Shown: positions 26,089-36,178, numbered from the stretch's first letter. The stretch: 64,000 nucleotides of DNA from Niveibacterium microcysteis (GCF_017161445.1 NZ_CP071060.1:1488001-1552000), one strand, 5' to 3'. Notes: a model not told the origin generated them from the sequence alone. Program-made: numbers and translations.

Positions 26089-28253
26089 CAGTGCGCCCTC
26101 CCGATACGGCCTTGCTGCAGGGCTTCCACGACGTGCGCCTTGGGGCCGTCAGCGACGATCTGGCCGTTGTCGATGACGATCAGGCGGTCCACCAGTTCCA
26201 GCAGTGCGGTGCGGTGCGTGACCAGCAGCAGCGTCTTGGCGTGCGCGAACTCGCGCAGCTTCTTCTTGAGCCGGTCTTCGCTCTGGTGATCCATGTTGCT
26301 GGAGGGTTCGTCGAGCAGCAGCATCGGCGGATCGTTCAGCAAGGCGCGCGCGATCGCGACCGCCTGCCGCTGCCCGCCCGATAGCGATTCGCCGCGCTCG
26401 CCAATCGGCATGTCGAAGCCACGCGGATGCGCATTGGCAAACTCGGTGACGCCGGCGATGTCCGCAGCCGCAAGGATCGCCGCATCGTCGGCGAAGGGCG
26501 CGCCCAGCGCGATGTTCTGGCGCAGGCTGCCGTAGAACAGCGTGGCGTCTTGCGGCACGAAGCCCACCGCGCGGCGCAATTCGGCCGGATCGATCTGGCG
26601 CGCGTCGATGCCATCGACCAGCACTGCGCCATCGGTTGGTTGATAGAGGCCGAGGATCAGTTTCTCCAGCGTCGTCTTGCCGGAGCCGACGCGCCCGATC
26701 ACGCCGACCTTCTCGCCGGCAGTGATGCGGAACGAAGCCCGCCGCAGCGCGTACTGCTCGCGGCCCGGATACTGGAAGCTCACGTCGCGGAATTCGATTT
26801 CGCCGCGGAACTGGGCTCGGTGCAGGAAAGGTGCGTCTTCGGGGCGTTCGATCGGCAGCGTCATCTGCTGTTCGATGCCGGTCAGTGCGGTGCGTGCGTT
26901 GTGATACTGCAGCAACAGCCCGACCACCTGGCCCAGCGGCGCCAGCATCCGGCCGGTCAGCATGCTTGCGGCGATGATGCCGCCCATCGAGAGCTTGGCA
27001 TCAAGCAGCAGATACACGCCGGTGATGATCACCACCACCGACACCGCCTGCTGCACCGTCTGCGAGAAGTTGACGATCAGCGAAGAGAGCAGCTTGGAGC
27101 GCGTGCCGACCTGGGCGAGGAACAGCGTGGTCCGTTCCCAGCGGCGCTGGATCCAGCCCTCGGCGCCAGCGGTCTTGATCGACTCGATGCCGACCAGGCT
27201 CTCGACCAGTGTGGCGTTGCGCTGGGCGCTGGCGCGATAGCTCGTCTCGGTCAGTTCGTGCATCTTGTCCTGCACCACGAAGGCGAGGAACAGCACGATC
27301 ACCGCACCGGCGAATGCGGGTAGCAGCAGCCAGGGCGACAGCCAGGCCACGACGAAGGCAAAGACAAACACGAAGGGCAGGTCGACCAGCGTGGTGACGG
27401 TGGCCGAGGCGATGAAGTCGCGCACGCTCTCGAACGCCCGCAGGTTTGACGCAAACGAACCGACGGATTCGGGGCGCGACTCCATCCGCATGCCCAGCAC
27501 GCGTTCGAGGATCTTCGACGACAGCGACACGTCGATCCGCTTCGCGGCGGTGTCGATGATGTAGGCGCGCAGCGTTCGCAGCGCGAGGTCGAAGCCGAGT
27601 ACGAGTACCGCGCCCACCGCGAGGACCCAGAGGGTTTCCTCGGCACGGTTGGGTACGACGCGGTCGTACACGTTCATCGAGAACAGCGGCATCGCCAATG
27701 CGAAGATGTTCACCAGCATCGAGGCCAACACCGCGTCCCGGTACAGCCGCCAGTTGGAAAACACCGCACCCCAGAACCAGTGCCGCGCGCGCACCTTGCC
27801 GACTTCGGGTACACGTGCTTCGAAGCGGAAGCGGGGGCGCACATAGCAGACCACGCCGGCATGCAGGGCTGCGAGTTCGTCCTGGCTGAGCGCGACGGCG
27901 GTCTCGCCGGCCTCGGGGAAGCGCACCCGCGCATCGCCTTGCTCGCCCAGTTCAAGCAGCAGGCAGGCGCGGCCGTCGTTGAGCAGCAGGATCACTGGCA
28001 GCAGCGCCGGGCGAACGGCCGACAGCGCCTGGCGCACCAGGCGGGCGGAAAGGCCTGCCCGCGCGGCGGCACGCGGCAACAGTGAGGGTGTCAGCCGGTT
28101 GTTCACCAGCGGTAGGCCGGCGGCCAGCGCTTCGTGGGTCCAGGGGCTGCCGTGGATACGGGTGAGGGCGGCGAGGCAGTCGAGCAGCGGATCGTCATGC
28201 ACGCCGTGCTCGTTGACCTCCCAGGGTTTCGTGTTCGGCTGGGTGTCGCTCAT
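26088..28253 (-). CDS. lapB: Type I secretion ABC transporter with inactive C39-like domain (LapB-like)
   Basis: A 721-residue exporter half-transporter. The N-terminal C39-like domain (about 15-150) lacks the catalytic cysteine: where peptidases have DCGxACL this reads DPLLDCL (P22 at the catalytic position), as in LapB/HlyB-type exporters that recognise but do not cut substrate. The TM domain spans about 160-450. The nucleotide-binding domain has Walker A GRVGSGKTT (about 517), signature LSGGQRQ (about 621) and Walker B MLLLDEPSS (about 640), followed by the H-loop VTH. It should power export of the giant adhesin. It is second in the operon that runs from the small gene at 28608 to the adhesin. 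Confidence 0.95.
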   Translation of the reverse strand: MSDTQPNTKPWEVNEHGVHDDPLLDCLAALTRIHGSPWTHEALAAGLPLVNNRLTPSLLPRAAARAGLSARLVRQALSAVRPALLPVILLLNDGRACLLLELGEQGDARVRFPEAGETAVALSQDELAALHAGVVCYVRPRFRFEARVPEVGKVRARHWFWGAVFSNWRLYRDAVLASMLVNIFALAMPLFSMNVYDRVVPNRAEETLWVLAVGAVLVLGFDLALRTLRAYIIDTAAKRIDVSLSSKILERVLGMRMESRPESVGSFASNLRAFESVRDFIASATVTTLVDLPFVFVFAFVVAWLSPWLLLPAFAGAVIVLFLAFVVQDKMHELTETSYRASAQRNATLVESLVGIESIKTAGAEGWIQRRWERTTLFLAQVGTRSKLLSSLIVNFSQTVQQAVSVVVIITGVYLLLDAKLSMGGIIAASMLTGRMLAPLGQVVGLLLQYHNARTALTGIEQQMTLPIERPEDAPFLHRAQFRGEIEFRDVSFQYPGREQYALRRASFRITAGEKVGVIGRVGSGKTTLEKLILGLYQPTDGAVLVDGIDARQIDPAELRRAVGFVPQDATLFYGSLRQNIALGAPFADDAAILAAADIAGVTEFANAHPRGFDMPIGERGESLSGGQRQAVAIARALLNDPPMLLLDEPSSNMDHQSEDRLKKKLREFAHAKTLLLVTHRTALLELVDRLIVIDNGQIVADGPKAHVVEALQQGRIGRAH

Positions 28254-28287
28254 TCAGAATTCCGGTCCTGTCGCTGGGCGCGCGGGG

Positions 28288-28608
28288 TCAGATCACGTCC
28301 TGGTCGCCAAGCAGATCGAGCGCGCCGACGAGGCGCCGCCGCAGGCCCTTGCGGGCCGAGAGTTTACGCTGTGCGCCGTGCGGCAGATCGGTCACCCGCA
28401 GGACGCCCTTGTCGATCAGCGCGTCGATCAGGTCTTCCAGCACGCGGATGAAGTCTGCATCCAGCGCAGCGAAGCTCTCGCCGGGGTCGCGACCGATGAA
28501 TGCCAGCAGATCCGGGTGGTCGTTGGACAGCTCTTCCTGCGCATCCGCTTCCTGATCCCGCAGGATCGCGACAATCTCTCCTTGCGGATTTCGGCGGACG
28601 AAGGGCAT
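28288..28608 (-). CDS. Small conserved protein (often labelled 'tryptophan synthase beta-like')
   Basis: A 106-residue soluble protein starting MPFVRRNPQGEIVAILRD, with a central helix-rich FIRVLEDLIDALIDKGVLRVTDLP segment and a basic C-terminal stretch (QRKLSARKGLRRRL). Similar proteins in pseudomonads and other proteobacteria carry the misleading name tryptophan-synthase-beta-like; no enzyme motif is visible. The function is unknown. It has a GGGAG ribosome binding site 6 nt before the ATG and ends 34 bp before the LapB-like gene, so it is probably the first gene of the adhesin export operon. Confidence 0.75.
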   Translation of the reverse strand: MPFVRRNPQGEIVAILRDQEADAQEELSNDHPDLLAFIGRDPGESFAALDADFIRVLEDLIDALIDKGVLRVTDLPHGAQRKLSARKGLRRRLVGALDLLGDQDVI

Positions 28609-28724
28609 GTTAGCTCCCGGCCTATGAGCGGCCTAGTAAAGTTTTGTCACCTGAAACGCCGGAACGCGCTCCTGACGAGGGATTTCGGCGGGTATTCAAG
28701 AAACTTGAGCGGGCAGGAGAAAGC

Positions 28725-29084
28725 ATGGCGACGCGATGCAACGAGTATGTGGACTGGCTCTGCGAACGCCTCGCACCGTTCGGGGCGATTCGCGCGCGGC
28801 GGATGTTTGGCGCCTACGGGCTCTACAGCGGTGAGCTGTTCTTCGCAATCGTCAGTGATGATGTGTTCTACGTGAAGGCGGACTCACTGAGCGTGCCCGA
28901 TTTCGAACGCGAGGGTTTGCGCCCATTTACCTATGCGATGAAGGATGGCAGCCCGCAATCCCTGCGCTACTACCCCTTGCCGGAAGCCGCGATGGATGAC
29001 GACGTGGAGTTTCTGCGCTGGGCACGCAAGGGCATCGAGGCTGCGCTGCGCTCGCCGCGCAAGACGAATCCGCCTAAAGGGTGA
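28725..29084 (+). CDS. TfoX N-terminal domain protein
   Basis: A 119-residue protein with the TfoX N-domain pattern: ERLAPFGAIRARRMFGAYGLYSGELFFAIVSDD...FYVKAD and PLRYYPLPEAAMDD-like segments. TfoX/Sxy proteins regulate competence. Stand-alone N-domain proteins such as this are common and of unproven role. The ATG at 28725 is preferred because AGGAG lies just upstream and homology begins there; an upstream in-frame ATG at 28644 would overlap the promoter region. It is divergent from the adhesin export operon. Confidence 0.82.
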   Translation: MATRCNEYVDWLCERLAPFGAIRARRMFGAYGLYSGELFFAIVSDDVFYVKADSLSVPDFEREGLRPFTYAMKDGSPQSLRYYPLPEAAMDDDVEFLRWARKGIEAALRSPRKTNPPKG

Positions 29085-29168
29085 GGGTGGTGAGAGGGCG
29101 ATGGCCGCAGGCTCGGGCGTGTGCCGGCTTCGTGGCATTATCGCGGCTCGTTTCATGAGAGCCTCACG

Positions 29169-29564
29169 ATGCATCCGAGCCCCGAAAACACCCCGTACGA
29201 CATGCTCGGCGGCGACGCCGCGGTGCGCGCCCTGGTCGATCGTTTCTACGATCTGATGGACCTGGAGCCCGAGTTTGCTGAGCTGCGCGCCTTGCATCCG
29301 GCGCATCTGGATGAGTCGCGCGACAAGTTGTACTGGTTTCTGTCGGGCTGGCTGGGCGGGCCGGACATGTTCGTCGAGCGCAAGGGCCACCCGATGCTGC
29401 GCGCCCGTCACATGCCTTTCCCGATCGGGGTCAAGGAGCGCGACCAGTGGCTCGCCTGCATGCACAAGGCGATGGATGCGCAGCCCATGTCAGCCGCGCT
29501 GCGGCAGCATCTCGAGGGCTCGCTCTTCAAAACTGCCGACTGGATGCGAAACCAGCCGGGCTGA
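29169..29564 (+). CDS. Group II truncated haemoglobin
   Basis: A 131-residue 2-on-2 globin. Family residues can be placed: FYDLM with Tyr B10 (Y27), the WFLSGWLGGP segment (56-65), proximal His F8 in RARHMPFPIG (H81), and the Trp G8 typical of group II in ERDQWLACM (W94). Such globins bind O2 or NO in the cytosol and are linked to oxidative and nitrosative stress or microaerobic metabolism. The ATG at 29169 is chosen by homology; the ribosome binding site is weak. It lies 84 bp after the TfoX-like gene and may be co-transcribed with it. Confidence 0.9.
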   Translation: MHPSPENTPYDMLGGDAAVRALVDRFYDLMDLEPEFAELRALHPAHLDESRDKLYWFLSGWLGGPDMFVERKGHPMLRARHMPFPIGVKERDQWLACMHKAMDAQPMSAALRQHLEGSLFKTADWMRNQPG

Positions 29565-29633
29565 GCCGCGCCAAGGCGGCTGGACCAACTCGTAAGGGTC
29601 GGTCAGCCGCGCCGACGGCCCCCGCAAGTGGGT

Positions 29634-29756
29634 TCAAATGTAGAAGTTCGGCCGCTTGTAGACCGGCTTGTCGAACTTGCCGGCCTCGGCGTCCTTGAAC
29701 GCCTTCCAGGTCGGGTAGGCTGCTGCAACGGTCAGCAGGGCGAGAATCGTGAACAT
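29634..29756 (-). CDS. 40-residue small membrane-associated protein
   Basis: A short ORF, too small for most gene callers. It has a hydrophobic N-terminus (MFTILALLTVAAAYP), then TWKAFKDAEAGKFDK and a Tyr/Pro-rich tail ending RPNFYI. A strong GAGGAG ribosome binding site sits 8-10 nt upstream of the ATG, and codon use is typical of the host (G/C third positions). It is separated from ispH by a terminator, so it should have its own promoter. The function is unknown; a single-pass small membrane protein is likely. Confidence 0.6.
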   Translation of the reverse strand: MFTILALLTVAAAYPTWKAFKDAEAGKFDKPVYKRPNFYI

Positions 29757-29883
29757 GGCAAGCTCCTCGCGCTCCAAGGTCGGGGGAGACTGAATCGGAG
29801 CGCAGAAATCACTGTCAGATTAAGGGCTTGTAGTGGCAGCGCGCTTGCGATGGCTCAAGCTTTGTCGCGCCCGCGACAAAGCA

Positions 29884-29907
29884 AAAGCCCGGCCGAGGCC
29901 GGGCTTT
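29884..29907. terminator. Rho-independent terminator after ispH
   Basis: AAAGCCCGGCC-ga-GGCCGGGCTTT forms a perfect 11-bp stem with A/T-rich flanks. It lies 20 bp beyond the ispH stop and ends the ribF-ileS-lspA-fkpB-ispH cluster. Confidence 0.85.
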
Positions 29908-29927
29908 CGTCGCGAGCGGTTTGTCGC

Positions 29928-30857
29928 TTACGACTGCGGCCGCAGCTCCGCGGGAATCGGGAAGTTCACGTTCTCGGTCACGCCTTCCAGCGTGCGCACA
30001 CTGGCGCCGCTGAGCGCCTTGACCCGTTCGATCACTTCGTTGACCAGCACCTCGGGCGCAGAAGCCCCAGCGGTGACGCCAATCCGCCGCTTGCCTTCCA
30101 GCGTGGCCGGGTCGATGCCCGCCGCGTTGTCGACCAGGTAGGCGGGCACGCCGCGCAGCGCTGCAACCTCGCGCAGGCGGTTGGAGTTTGAGCTGTTCTT
30201 CGAGCCGACCACGAACACCACATCCACCTGCGGCGTCATGAACTTCACCGCATCCTGGCGGTTTTGCGTGGCGTAGCAGATGTCGTCCTTCTTCGGGCCG
30301 ACGATCGCCGGGAAGCGCGCGCGCAGTGCATCCACCACCGTCTGCGCGTCGTCCACCGACAGCGTCGTTTGCGTCACGTAGGCGAGCAGGTTTTCGTCTT
30401 TGACCTGCAGCGCAGCGACGTCTTCGACGGTCTCGACGAGGTACATGCCGCCCTCGCTCTGGCCCATCGTGCCTTCGACTTCCGGGTGGCCCTTGTGGCC
30501 GATCATGATGATCTCGCGGCCCTGATCGCGCATGCGCTGGACCTCGATGTGCACCTTCGTCACCAGCGGACAGGTTGCGTCGAAGACCTTCAGGCCACGG
30601 GCCTCGGCCTCGGCACGGACCGCCTGTGACACGCCGTGCGCGGAGAAGATCACCGTGTTGCCAGCCGGCACATCGGCGAGGTCTTCGATGAACACCGCAC
30701 CCTTGTTGCGCAGGTCATCCACGACGAACTTGTTGTGCACCACTTCGTGCCGTACGTAGATCGGCGCGCCGTACAGCGCGATCGCGCGTTCGACGATGGT
30801 GATGGCGCGTTCCACGCCGGCGCAGAAGCCGCGGGGGTTGGCGAGGAGGACTTCCAT
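29928..30857 (-). CDS. ispH: 4-hydroxy-3-methylbut-2-enyl diphosphate reductase
   Basis: A 309-residue [4Fe-4S] enzyme for the last MEP-pathway step, converting HMBPP to IPP and DMAPP. The cluster cysteines are C12 (GFCAGV), C96 (DATCPLV) and C194 ([11 protein letters not shown]), and the substrate motifs HGVS and EVEGT are present. The ATG at 30857 gives the standard N-terminus [12 protein letters not shown]; the frame extends upstream but without family similarity. It sits 49 bp downstream of fkpB at the end of the ileS-lspA cluster. Together with dxs and ispA it shows that the organism uses the MEP route. Confidence 0.97.
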   Translation of the reverse strand: MEVLLANPRGFCAGVERAITIVERAIALYGAPIYVRHEVVHNKFVVDDLRNKGAVFIEDLADVPAGNTVIFSAHGVSQAVRAEAEARGLKVFDATCPLVTKVHIEVQRMRDQGREIIMIGHKGHPEVEGTMGQSEGGMYLVETVEDVAALQVKDENLLAYVTQTTLSVDDAQTVVDALRARFPAIVGPKKDDICYATQNRQDAVKFMTPQVDVVFVVGSKNSSNSNRLREVAALRGVPAYLVDNAAGIDPATLEGKRRIGVTAGASAPEVLVNEVIERVKALSGASVRTLEGVTENVNFPIPAELRPQS

Positions 30858-30906
30858 GTTCGGTCTCTGTATGGGGCTGGTTCTGTTCTTTTTGGAAGTG
30901 AGGATG

Positions 30907-31335
30907 TCAGCTGACGCCGACCACCTGCACATCGAAACGCACGGCTCGGCCGGCGAGCGGGTGGTTGAAATCGATCACCACGCTTTCGTCGTCCAGTTCC
31001 AGCACCTGGCCGGAGAAGGCATTGCCGTCCGGCGCGGTGAAGGTCAGCACCGCTTGCGCTTCGAGCTCCACGTCGGCGGGAAGTTCGCTGCGCGGGATTC
31101 GCTCGACGAGCTCTTCGTGGCGCGGCCCGAAGGCTTCGCCGGCGGCCAGATCGAAGCTACGCTCGGCGCCGACCGACAGCCCGATCAGGCAGTCCTCGAT
31201 CTTGCGGCCGAGTTCGCCACGACCGATCTGCAGCGTGGCCGGCGTCGATTCGAAGGTCGAGATCATCACGGTGCCGTCCGGCAGCGCGAAACGGAAGTGC
31301 AGCGTGACGAGGCTTTCGTTGCCAATCAGGTTCAT
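30907..31335 (-). CDS. fkpB: FKBP-type peptidyl-prolyl cis-trans isomerase (SlpA-like)
   Basis: A 142-residue SlyD/SlpA-family PPIase. It has an N-terminal FKBP strand ([15 protein letters not shown]), [12 protein letters not shown] and an insert-in-flap region ending [16 protein letters not shown], which is diagnostic of SlpA/SlyD. It lacks the metal-binding His-rich tail of SlyD. The ATG overlaps the lspA stop (ATGA). The lspA-fkpB-ispH order is conserved in many proteobacteria. It acts in the cytosol as a folding helper. Confidence 0.92.
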   Translation of the reverse strand: MNLIGNESLVTLHFRFALPDGTVMISTFESTPATLQIGRGELGRKIEDCLIGLSVGAERSFDLAAGEAFGPRHEELVERIPRSELPADVELEAQAVLTFTAPDGNAFSGQVLELDDESVVIDFNHPLAGRAVRFDVQVVGVS

Positions 31336-31823
31336 GACTTGGTGTCCGCGGCCGGCTGGCGGCCCGCAAAGAGTTGGGCTGCAATCATCAACACGGCGCC
31401 GACGGAGATCGCCGAGTCCGCCACGTTGAACGCTGGCCAGCCGTAACGGCCGACATGGAAATACAGGAAGTCGACCACGGCACCGTAGGCGATGCGGTCG
31501 ATCACGTTGCCCAGCGCGCCTCCGATGATCAGCGCGAAGGCCAGCGGCTGCAGGCGCTCGCTGGCGTGGCGCTTCAACAGCACCAGCAGCCAGGTCGAGA
31601 TCACGATCGCCAGCGTGACGAAGAACCACTTCTGCCAGCCCGGTTGGTTGGCGAGGAAGCTGAACGCCGCGCCCGGGTTGTACACCAGTACCAGCTGGAA
31701 GAAGTCGGTGTAGGGGATCGCCTCGCCGAGCTTCAGGTTGCGCAGCACCGCGAGCTTGGTGATCTGGTCGAGCACGATCACCAGGCCCGAGAGGCTGAGC
31801 CAAGCCAGGAAACGCTTAGGCAT
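31332..31823 (-). CDS. lspA: Lipoprotein signal peptidase II
   Basis: A 163-residue inner membrane aspartyl protease that removes signal peptides from prolipoproteins. It has four TM segments. The conserved motifs are VLDQITK (18-24), [10 protein letters not shown] (48-57), [10 protein letters not shown] (101-110, catalytic D109) and AVVDFLYFH (115-123, catalytic D118). Its start overlaps the end of ileS by 8 bp and its stop overlaps fkpB. One likely substrate in the window is the LemA lipoprotein. Confidence 0.96.
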   Translation of the reverse strand: MPKRFLAWLSLSGLVIVLDQITKLAVLRNLKLGEAIPYTDFFQLVLVYNPGAAFSFLANQPGWQKWFFVTLAIVISTWLLVLLKRHASERLQPLAFALIIGGALGNVIDRIAYGAVVDFLYFHVGRYGWPAFNVADSAISVGAVLMIAAQLFAGRQPAADTKS

Positions 31824-34623
31824 GCGTACGCACCTCGCCGTCGCCGTGCAGGTTGCTGTCGCAGCGGCCGCATAGCGTGGGGTGTTCGGCGTTCACGCCG
31901 ACGTCCGCGCGCCAGTGCCAGCAGCGCTCGCACTTCTGTTGCGCGGTCGGCGTGACGACGATCGCCTCGTCGGCTTCGCCCGCCACCTTCACCAGCGTCG
32001 CGGCCGAGGTGATCAGCACGAACTTGAGGTCGTCGCCGAGTGAGGCCAGCGCATCGAACTTGTCGCTGCCCGCGCGGATCTCGACTTCGGCTTGCAGCGA
32101 GGCACCGATCTTGCCTTCGGTGCGCACCGCTTCAACCGCCTTGGAGACTTCGCCACGCACTGCGCGGATCGTCTCCCAACGGGCGATCAGCCCGGCTTCG
32201 CCTTCCTGCGCCGGCAGGGCGTGGAAGGTGTGCAGCATCACCGATTCGTCCGGGTTGTTGCCGTTGAGCACCGCCCAGATTTCCTCCGCCGTGAAGGAGA
32301 GGATAGGCGCCATCAGCTTCACCACCGTCTGCACGATGTGCCACAGCGCGGTTTGCGCGGCGCGGCGCGCGACCGAATCCGGCGCGGTGGTGTAGAGGCG
32401 GTCTTTCAGGATGTCGAGGTAGAAGGCGCCGAGGTCTTCCGAGCAGAAGATCTGCAGCGCCTGCACCACGCGGTGGAATTCAAACTTCGCGTAGTCGGAC
32501 TCGGCCTGCGTCGCGAGCTTGCGGGTGAAGGCCAGCGCGTAGCGGTCGATGTCCAGCCACTGTTCGACCGGCACGGCATTCTTCGTGATGTCGAAGTCGG
32601 CGGTGTTGGCGAGCAGGAAGCGCAGCGTGTTGCGGATGCGGCGGTAGGTTTCGACGACGCGGTCGAGGATCTCCTTCGACACCGCGAGCTCGCCCGAGTA
32701 GTCGGTCGCGGCGACCCACAGGCGCAGGATTTCGGCGCCCATCTTGTCGCTGATTTCCTGCGGCAGGATCACGTTGCCGAGCGACTTGCTCATCTTGCGG
32801 CCCTGCTGGTCCACGGTGAAGCCGTGCGTCAGCAGCGCCTTGTAGGGCGCGTGGCCGTCGATCGCGGCGCCGGTCAGCAGCGAGGAGTGGAACCAGCCGC
32901 GATGCTGGTCCGAACCTTCGAGGTACAGGTCGGCGCGCGGGCCGCTGGTGTGGCCGTCGTTGTGCGAGCCGCGCAGCACATGCCAGTGCGTGGTGCCGGA
33001 ATCGAACCACACATCCAGCGTGTCGCTGATCTTGATGTACTGCTCGGCCTCGGCGCCCAGCAGCTCGGCGGCGTCGAGCTTGGACCAGGCTTCGATGCCG
33101 GAGACTTCGACGCGCTTGGCGACTTCTTCCATCAGCTCGACGGTGCGCGGGTGCAGCTCACCGGTTTCCTTGTGCAGGAAGAACGGGATCGGCACGCCCC
33201 AGGTGCGCTGGCGCGAGATGCACCAGTCCGGGCGGTTGGCGATCATCGCGTGCAGGCGCGGCTTGCCCCAGGCGGGGTAGAAGGCGGTCGCCTCGACGGC
33301 GCCCAGCGCCTTGTCGCGCAGGCTCTTTCCATCCTTCGGCAGCTTGTCCATGCCGACGAACCACTGAGCGGTAGCGCGGTAGATCACCGGCGTCTTGTGG
33401 CGCCAGCAGTGCATGTAGCTGTGGCTGACGGTGCCGTGCGAGAGCAGAGCGCCGACTTCGGTGAGCTTCTCGACGATGACCGGGTTGGCCTTCCAGATCA
33501 TCTGGCCACCGAAGAACGGCAGGTCTTCAACGTAGACGCCGTTGCCCTTGACGATGGAGATGATCTCGTCGTTGCGGCGGCCGTAGGCGAGCCAGGAATT
33601 GAAGTCGTCCACGCCGTGCGCCGGCGCCGAGTGCACCACGCCGGTACCGGCATCCAGCCCCACGTAGTCGGCCAGATACACCGGCGAGACGCGGTCGAAG
33701 AAGGGATGGCGGAACTCGATGCGATCGAGCGCCTGGCCCTTGGTGGTGGCGAGCACGGCGCCTTCGAGGCCGTAGCGCTTGAGCGAATCCTCGACCAGGT
33801 CCTTGGCCAGCACCAGCAGCTTCGCGCCGGTGTCGACCAGCGCGTACTCGAACTCCGGGTGCATGTTGAGCGCCTGGTTGGCGGGGATCGTCCAGGGCGT
33901 GGTGGTCCAGATCACCGCGTAGGCGGTCTTGGGCAGCGCAGCGAGGCCGAAGGCGGCGGCGAGCTTGCCGGCGTCGGCGTCCGACACGGCGAAAGCCACG
34001 TCGATCGTCGGCGACTTCTTGTCGGCGTATTCGACTTCCGCTTCGGCCAGGGCCGAGCCGCAGTCGAAGCACCAGTTCACCGGCTTGAGGCCCTTGAACA
34101 CATAGCCTTGCTTGACCATCTCGGCCAGCGCACGGATCTCGCCCGCCTCGTTGGCGAAGGCCATCGTCAGGTAGGGGTTGTCCCAGTCGCCCAGCACGCC
34201 GAGGCGGATGAATTCCTTCTTCTGGATCTCGACCTGCTCTGCGGCGTAGGCGCGGCACAGCTCGCGCACCTTGTCGGCGGGCAGGTTCTTGCCGTGGGTG
34301 ACTTCGATCTTGTGTTCGATCGGCAGGCCGTGGCAGTCCCAGCCCGGCACATAGGGGGCGTCGAAACCGGCCAGGGTCTTCGAGCGGACGATGATGTCCT
34401 TGAGGATCTTGTTCAGCGCGTGGCCCAGGTGCAGGTTGCCGTTCGCGTAGGGCGGGCCGTCGTGCAGCACGAACTTCGGCCGGCCGGCGCTGGCCTTGCG
34501 GATCTTCTGGTACAGCTGGCCCTTCTGCCAGCCCGCCACCCAGCCCGGCTCGCGCTTGGGCAGGTCACCGCGCATTGGGAAGGCGGTGTCGGGCAGGTTC
34601 ATCGTTTTCCGGTAATCAGCCAT
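31816..34623 (-). CDS. ileS: Isoleucyl-tRNA synthetase
   Basis: A 935-residue class I synthetase charging tRNA-Ile. HIGH-type motif HLGH is at 65-68 ([13 protein letters not shown]), KMSKS at about residue 608 ([10 protein letters not shown]), and the CP1 editing domain lies between them. A C-terminal zinc finger, CERCWHW...CGRCDSN, marks the bacterial IleS type. The length is normal (E. coli 938). It lies between ribF (111 bp upstream) and lspA (overlapping). Confidence 0.98.
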   Translation of the reverse strand: MADYRKTMNLPDTAFPMRGDLPKREPGWVAGWQKGQLYQKIRKASAGRPKFVLHDGPPYANGNLHLGHALNKILKDIIVRSKTLAGFDAPYVPGWDCHGLPIEHKIEVTHGKNLPADKVRELCRAYAAEQVEIQKKEFIRLGVLGDWDNPYLTMAFANEAGEIRALAEMVKQGYVFKGLKPVNWCFDCGSALAEAEVEYADKKSPTIDVAFAVSDADAGKLAAAFGLAALPKTAYAVIWTTTPWTIPANQALNMHPEFEYALVDTGAKLLVLAKDLVEDSLKRYGLEGAVLATTKGQALDRIEFRHPFFDRVSPVYLADYVGLDAGTGVVHSAPAHGVDDFNSWLAYGRRNDEIISIVKGNGVYVEDLPFFGGQMIWKANPVIVEKLTEVGALLSHGTVSHSYMHCWRHKTPVIYRATAQWFVGMDKLPKDGKSLRDKALGAVEATAFYPAWGKPRLHAMIANRPDWCISRQRTWGVPIPFFLHKETGELHPRTVELMEEVAKRVEVSGIEAWSKLDAAELLGAEAEQYIKISDTLDVWFDSGTTHWHVLRGSHNDGHTSGPRADLYLEGSDQHRGWFHSSLLTGAAIDGHAPYKALLTHGFTVDQQGRKMSKSLGNVILPQEISDKMGAEILRLWVAATDYSGELAVSKEILDRVVETYRRIRNTLRFLLANTADFDITKNAVPVEQWLDIDRYALAFTRKLATQAESDYAKFEFHRVVQALQIFCSEDLGAFYLDILKDRLYTTAPDSVARRAAQTALWHIVQTVVKLMAPILSFTAEEIWAVLNGNNPDESVMLHTFHALPAQEGEAGLIARWETIRAVRGEVSKAVEAVRTEGKIGASLQAEVEIRAGSDKFDALASLGDDLKFVLITSAATLVKVAGEADEAIVVTPTAQQKCERCWHWRADVGVNAEHPTLCGRCDSNLHGDGEVRTHA

Positions 34624-34734
34624 GGCTTGCTATCTCTTCAATCTTTGCGTGAATGCAGGGGATTCGGTTCAGGGCGGGCGCCGCGGGGTACTCACGCAGG
34701 GCTGCCGCCGACAAGGCGGGGCGCCGACGACCGC

Positions 34735-35682
34735 TCAGGTCGCCGGCACCGGAATTCGATGCTGCGCGAGGATTTCTTTCGCGATCTCGCAGTCGCGCTT
34801 GATCGCGGCGGTCAGTTCTTCAAGCGAGCCGTACTTTTCCTCGTCGCGCTGCTTGTGCAGGAAGTGCACCTGCAGATGCTTGCCGTACAGGTTGCCTTCA
34901 AAGCCGAACAGGAAGACTTCCAGCCGCGCCGCGCCGTTCTTGGTGATCGTCGGCCGGTTGCCGAGGCTCGCCACGCCCGGCCAGGGCGCGTCGCTGATGC
35001 CATCCACAGTCACCGTGTAGATGCCGTGCAGCGCCGCGCGGTTGCGCTTGATCTGGATGTTCGCAGTCGGGAAGCCGATCGTGCGGCCGATCTTGTCGCC
35101 ATGCATTACCCGGCCGCTCATCGTGTATGGGCGGCCGATCAGGCGCTCGGCACGTTCGATGTCGCCGGAGACCAGCGCATCGCGCACCGCCGAGCTCGAC
35201 ACCCGTTCGCCGTCGAAATCGAGCGTCGGCATCGATTCGACGCGGAAGCCCCAGGTTTCGCCGGCTTGCTGCAGCGAAGCGAAATCGCCGCCACGGCCGC
35301 GGCCGAAGCGGAAGTCGTCGCCAATCAACAGATGCCGCACGCCCAGGCCGCGCACCAGCACGTTCTCGACGAAGGCCTCGGCATCAAGCGAAGCCAGCGC
35401 CTTGTTGAAGCGCAGCACATAGACGCGATCGACGCCGCATTCGGCCATGTATTCGAGCTTCTCGCGCAGGCGCGAAAGACGCGGCGGGGCCGATTCGGGG
35501 GCGAAGAACTCGCGCGGATGCGGCTCGAAGGTCAGCACCGTGGCCGGCAGCGCGCGCTCGCGCGCCTCGCGCACGAGCAATTGCAGCAGGGCCTGATGGC
35601 CGCGGTGCACGCCGTCGAAGTTGCCGATCGTGAGCACCGAACCGTGTTCAGCGCGATCGGGGAGGCCGCGGAAGACCAGCAT
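34735..35682 (-). CDS. ribF: Bifunctional riboflavin kinase / FAD synthetase
   Basis: A 315-residue cytosolic enzyme making FMN and FAD. The N-terminal nucleotidyltransferase domain has GNFDGVHRGHQ (22-32) and the C-terminal flavokinase domain has GRVMHGDKIGRTIGFPTAN, with PxxGVYxV-like HGIYTVTV. It is the first gene of the ribF-ileS-lspA-fkpB-ispH cluster. The leader is very short; no clear ribosome binding site precedes the ATG. Confidence 0.96.
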   Translation of the reverse strand: MLVFRGLPDRAEHGSVLTIGNFDGVHRGHQALLQLLVREARERALPATVLTFEPHPREFFAPESAPPRLSRLREKLEYMAECGVDRVYVLRFNKALASLDAEAFVENVLVRGLGVRHLLIGDDFRFGRGRGGDFASLQQAGETWGFRVESMPTLDFDGERVSSSAVRDALVSGDIERAERLIGRPYTMSGRVMHGDKIGRTIGFPTANIQIKRNRAALHGIYTVTVDGISDAPWPGVASLGNRPTITKNGAARLEVFLFGFEGNLYGKHLQVHFLHKQRDEEKYGSLEELTAAIKRDCEIAKEILAQHRIPVPAT

Positions 35683-35704
35683 AAGCGTCTGACAAAAAAC
35701 GCGA

Positions 35705-35710
35705 ATTATA
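35705..35710 (-). promoter_or_regulatory. Consensus -10 box upstream of ribF
   Basis: A perfect TATAAT (complement ATTATA) lies 23 bp upstream of the ribF start. The -35 region at 17-bp spacing is poor. It would give a very short 5' leader for the ribF-ileS-lspA-fkpB-ispH operon. Confidence 0.5.
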
Positions 35711-35796
35711 GCCTGCGGCAGTGCCGCATTGGGCGGCCGGGCTTGGGGGCGGGCGAACTGAGCGCGGAGTGGAGGCGGCTGCTGTTCGGCGGCCGG

Positions 35797-36012
35797 TCAG
35801 ACGCCGCGAAGATAGAGCGCCTCAACGCGCTCGCGCGCCCATTGGGTGCGGCGTAGGAACTTCAGGCTGGATTTGATGCTGGGTTCGTGCTGGAAGCAGC
35901 GTACCGGGATCAGCAGCCCAAGCTCTTCCCATCCATAGCGCTCGACGAGCTGCGTCAGAATCGTCTCGAGTGTCAGGCCGTGCAGTGGGTTGTTGGGCTG
36001 GGAGCTTGGCAT
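35797..36012 (-). CDS. VF530-family (DUF2132) small DNA-binding protein
   Basis: A 71-residue protein with the VF530 signature: [26 protein letters not shown] and [26 protein letters not shown]. The family has a structurally determined dsDNA-binding fold but no settled role. The start at 36012 fits the family N-terminus. It stands alone between ribF and the next small gene. Confidence 0.88.
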   Translation of the reverse strand: MPSSQPNNPLHGLTLETILTQLVERYGWEELGLLIPVRCFQHEPSIKSSLKFLRRTQWARERVEALYLRGV

Positions 36013-36178
36013 CGGAGCGGTGTGAGGGTGTAGCCGCTGCAGTGTAACGGGGCGCGGCGTGAAAAGGTCACATTCCCGCTGCGCATCGCGTCATCGTTTG
36101 GCGAAGAGGGGTGGGGCACAGTGTCATCACGTTGAACGCGTCGCGAGACGCCCCGAAAAAGCCCCCAAGGAGACCGCC

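Noticed and set aside
30907..31803. 298-codon frame fusing the FKBP gene to sequence opposite lspA
   Set aside because: The first part is the wrong frame of lspA; the real FKBP start is the ATG overlapping the lspA stop.
34624..34734. FMN riboswitch or T-box before ileS/ribF
   Set aside because: No conserved riboswitch core or anti-terminator can be recognised in the short intergenic stretch.
32092..35856. A 1254-codon plus-strand open frame opposite ileS and ribF
   Set aside because: It is antisense to two certain genes, has no recognisable domain and no ribosome binding site.
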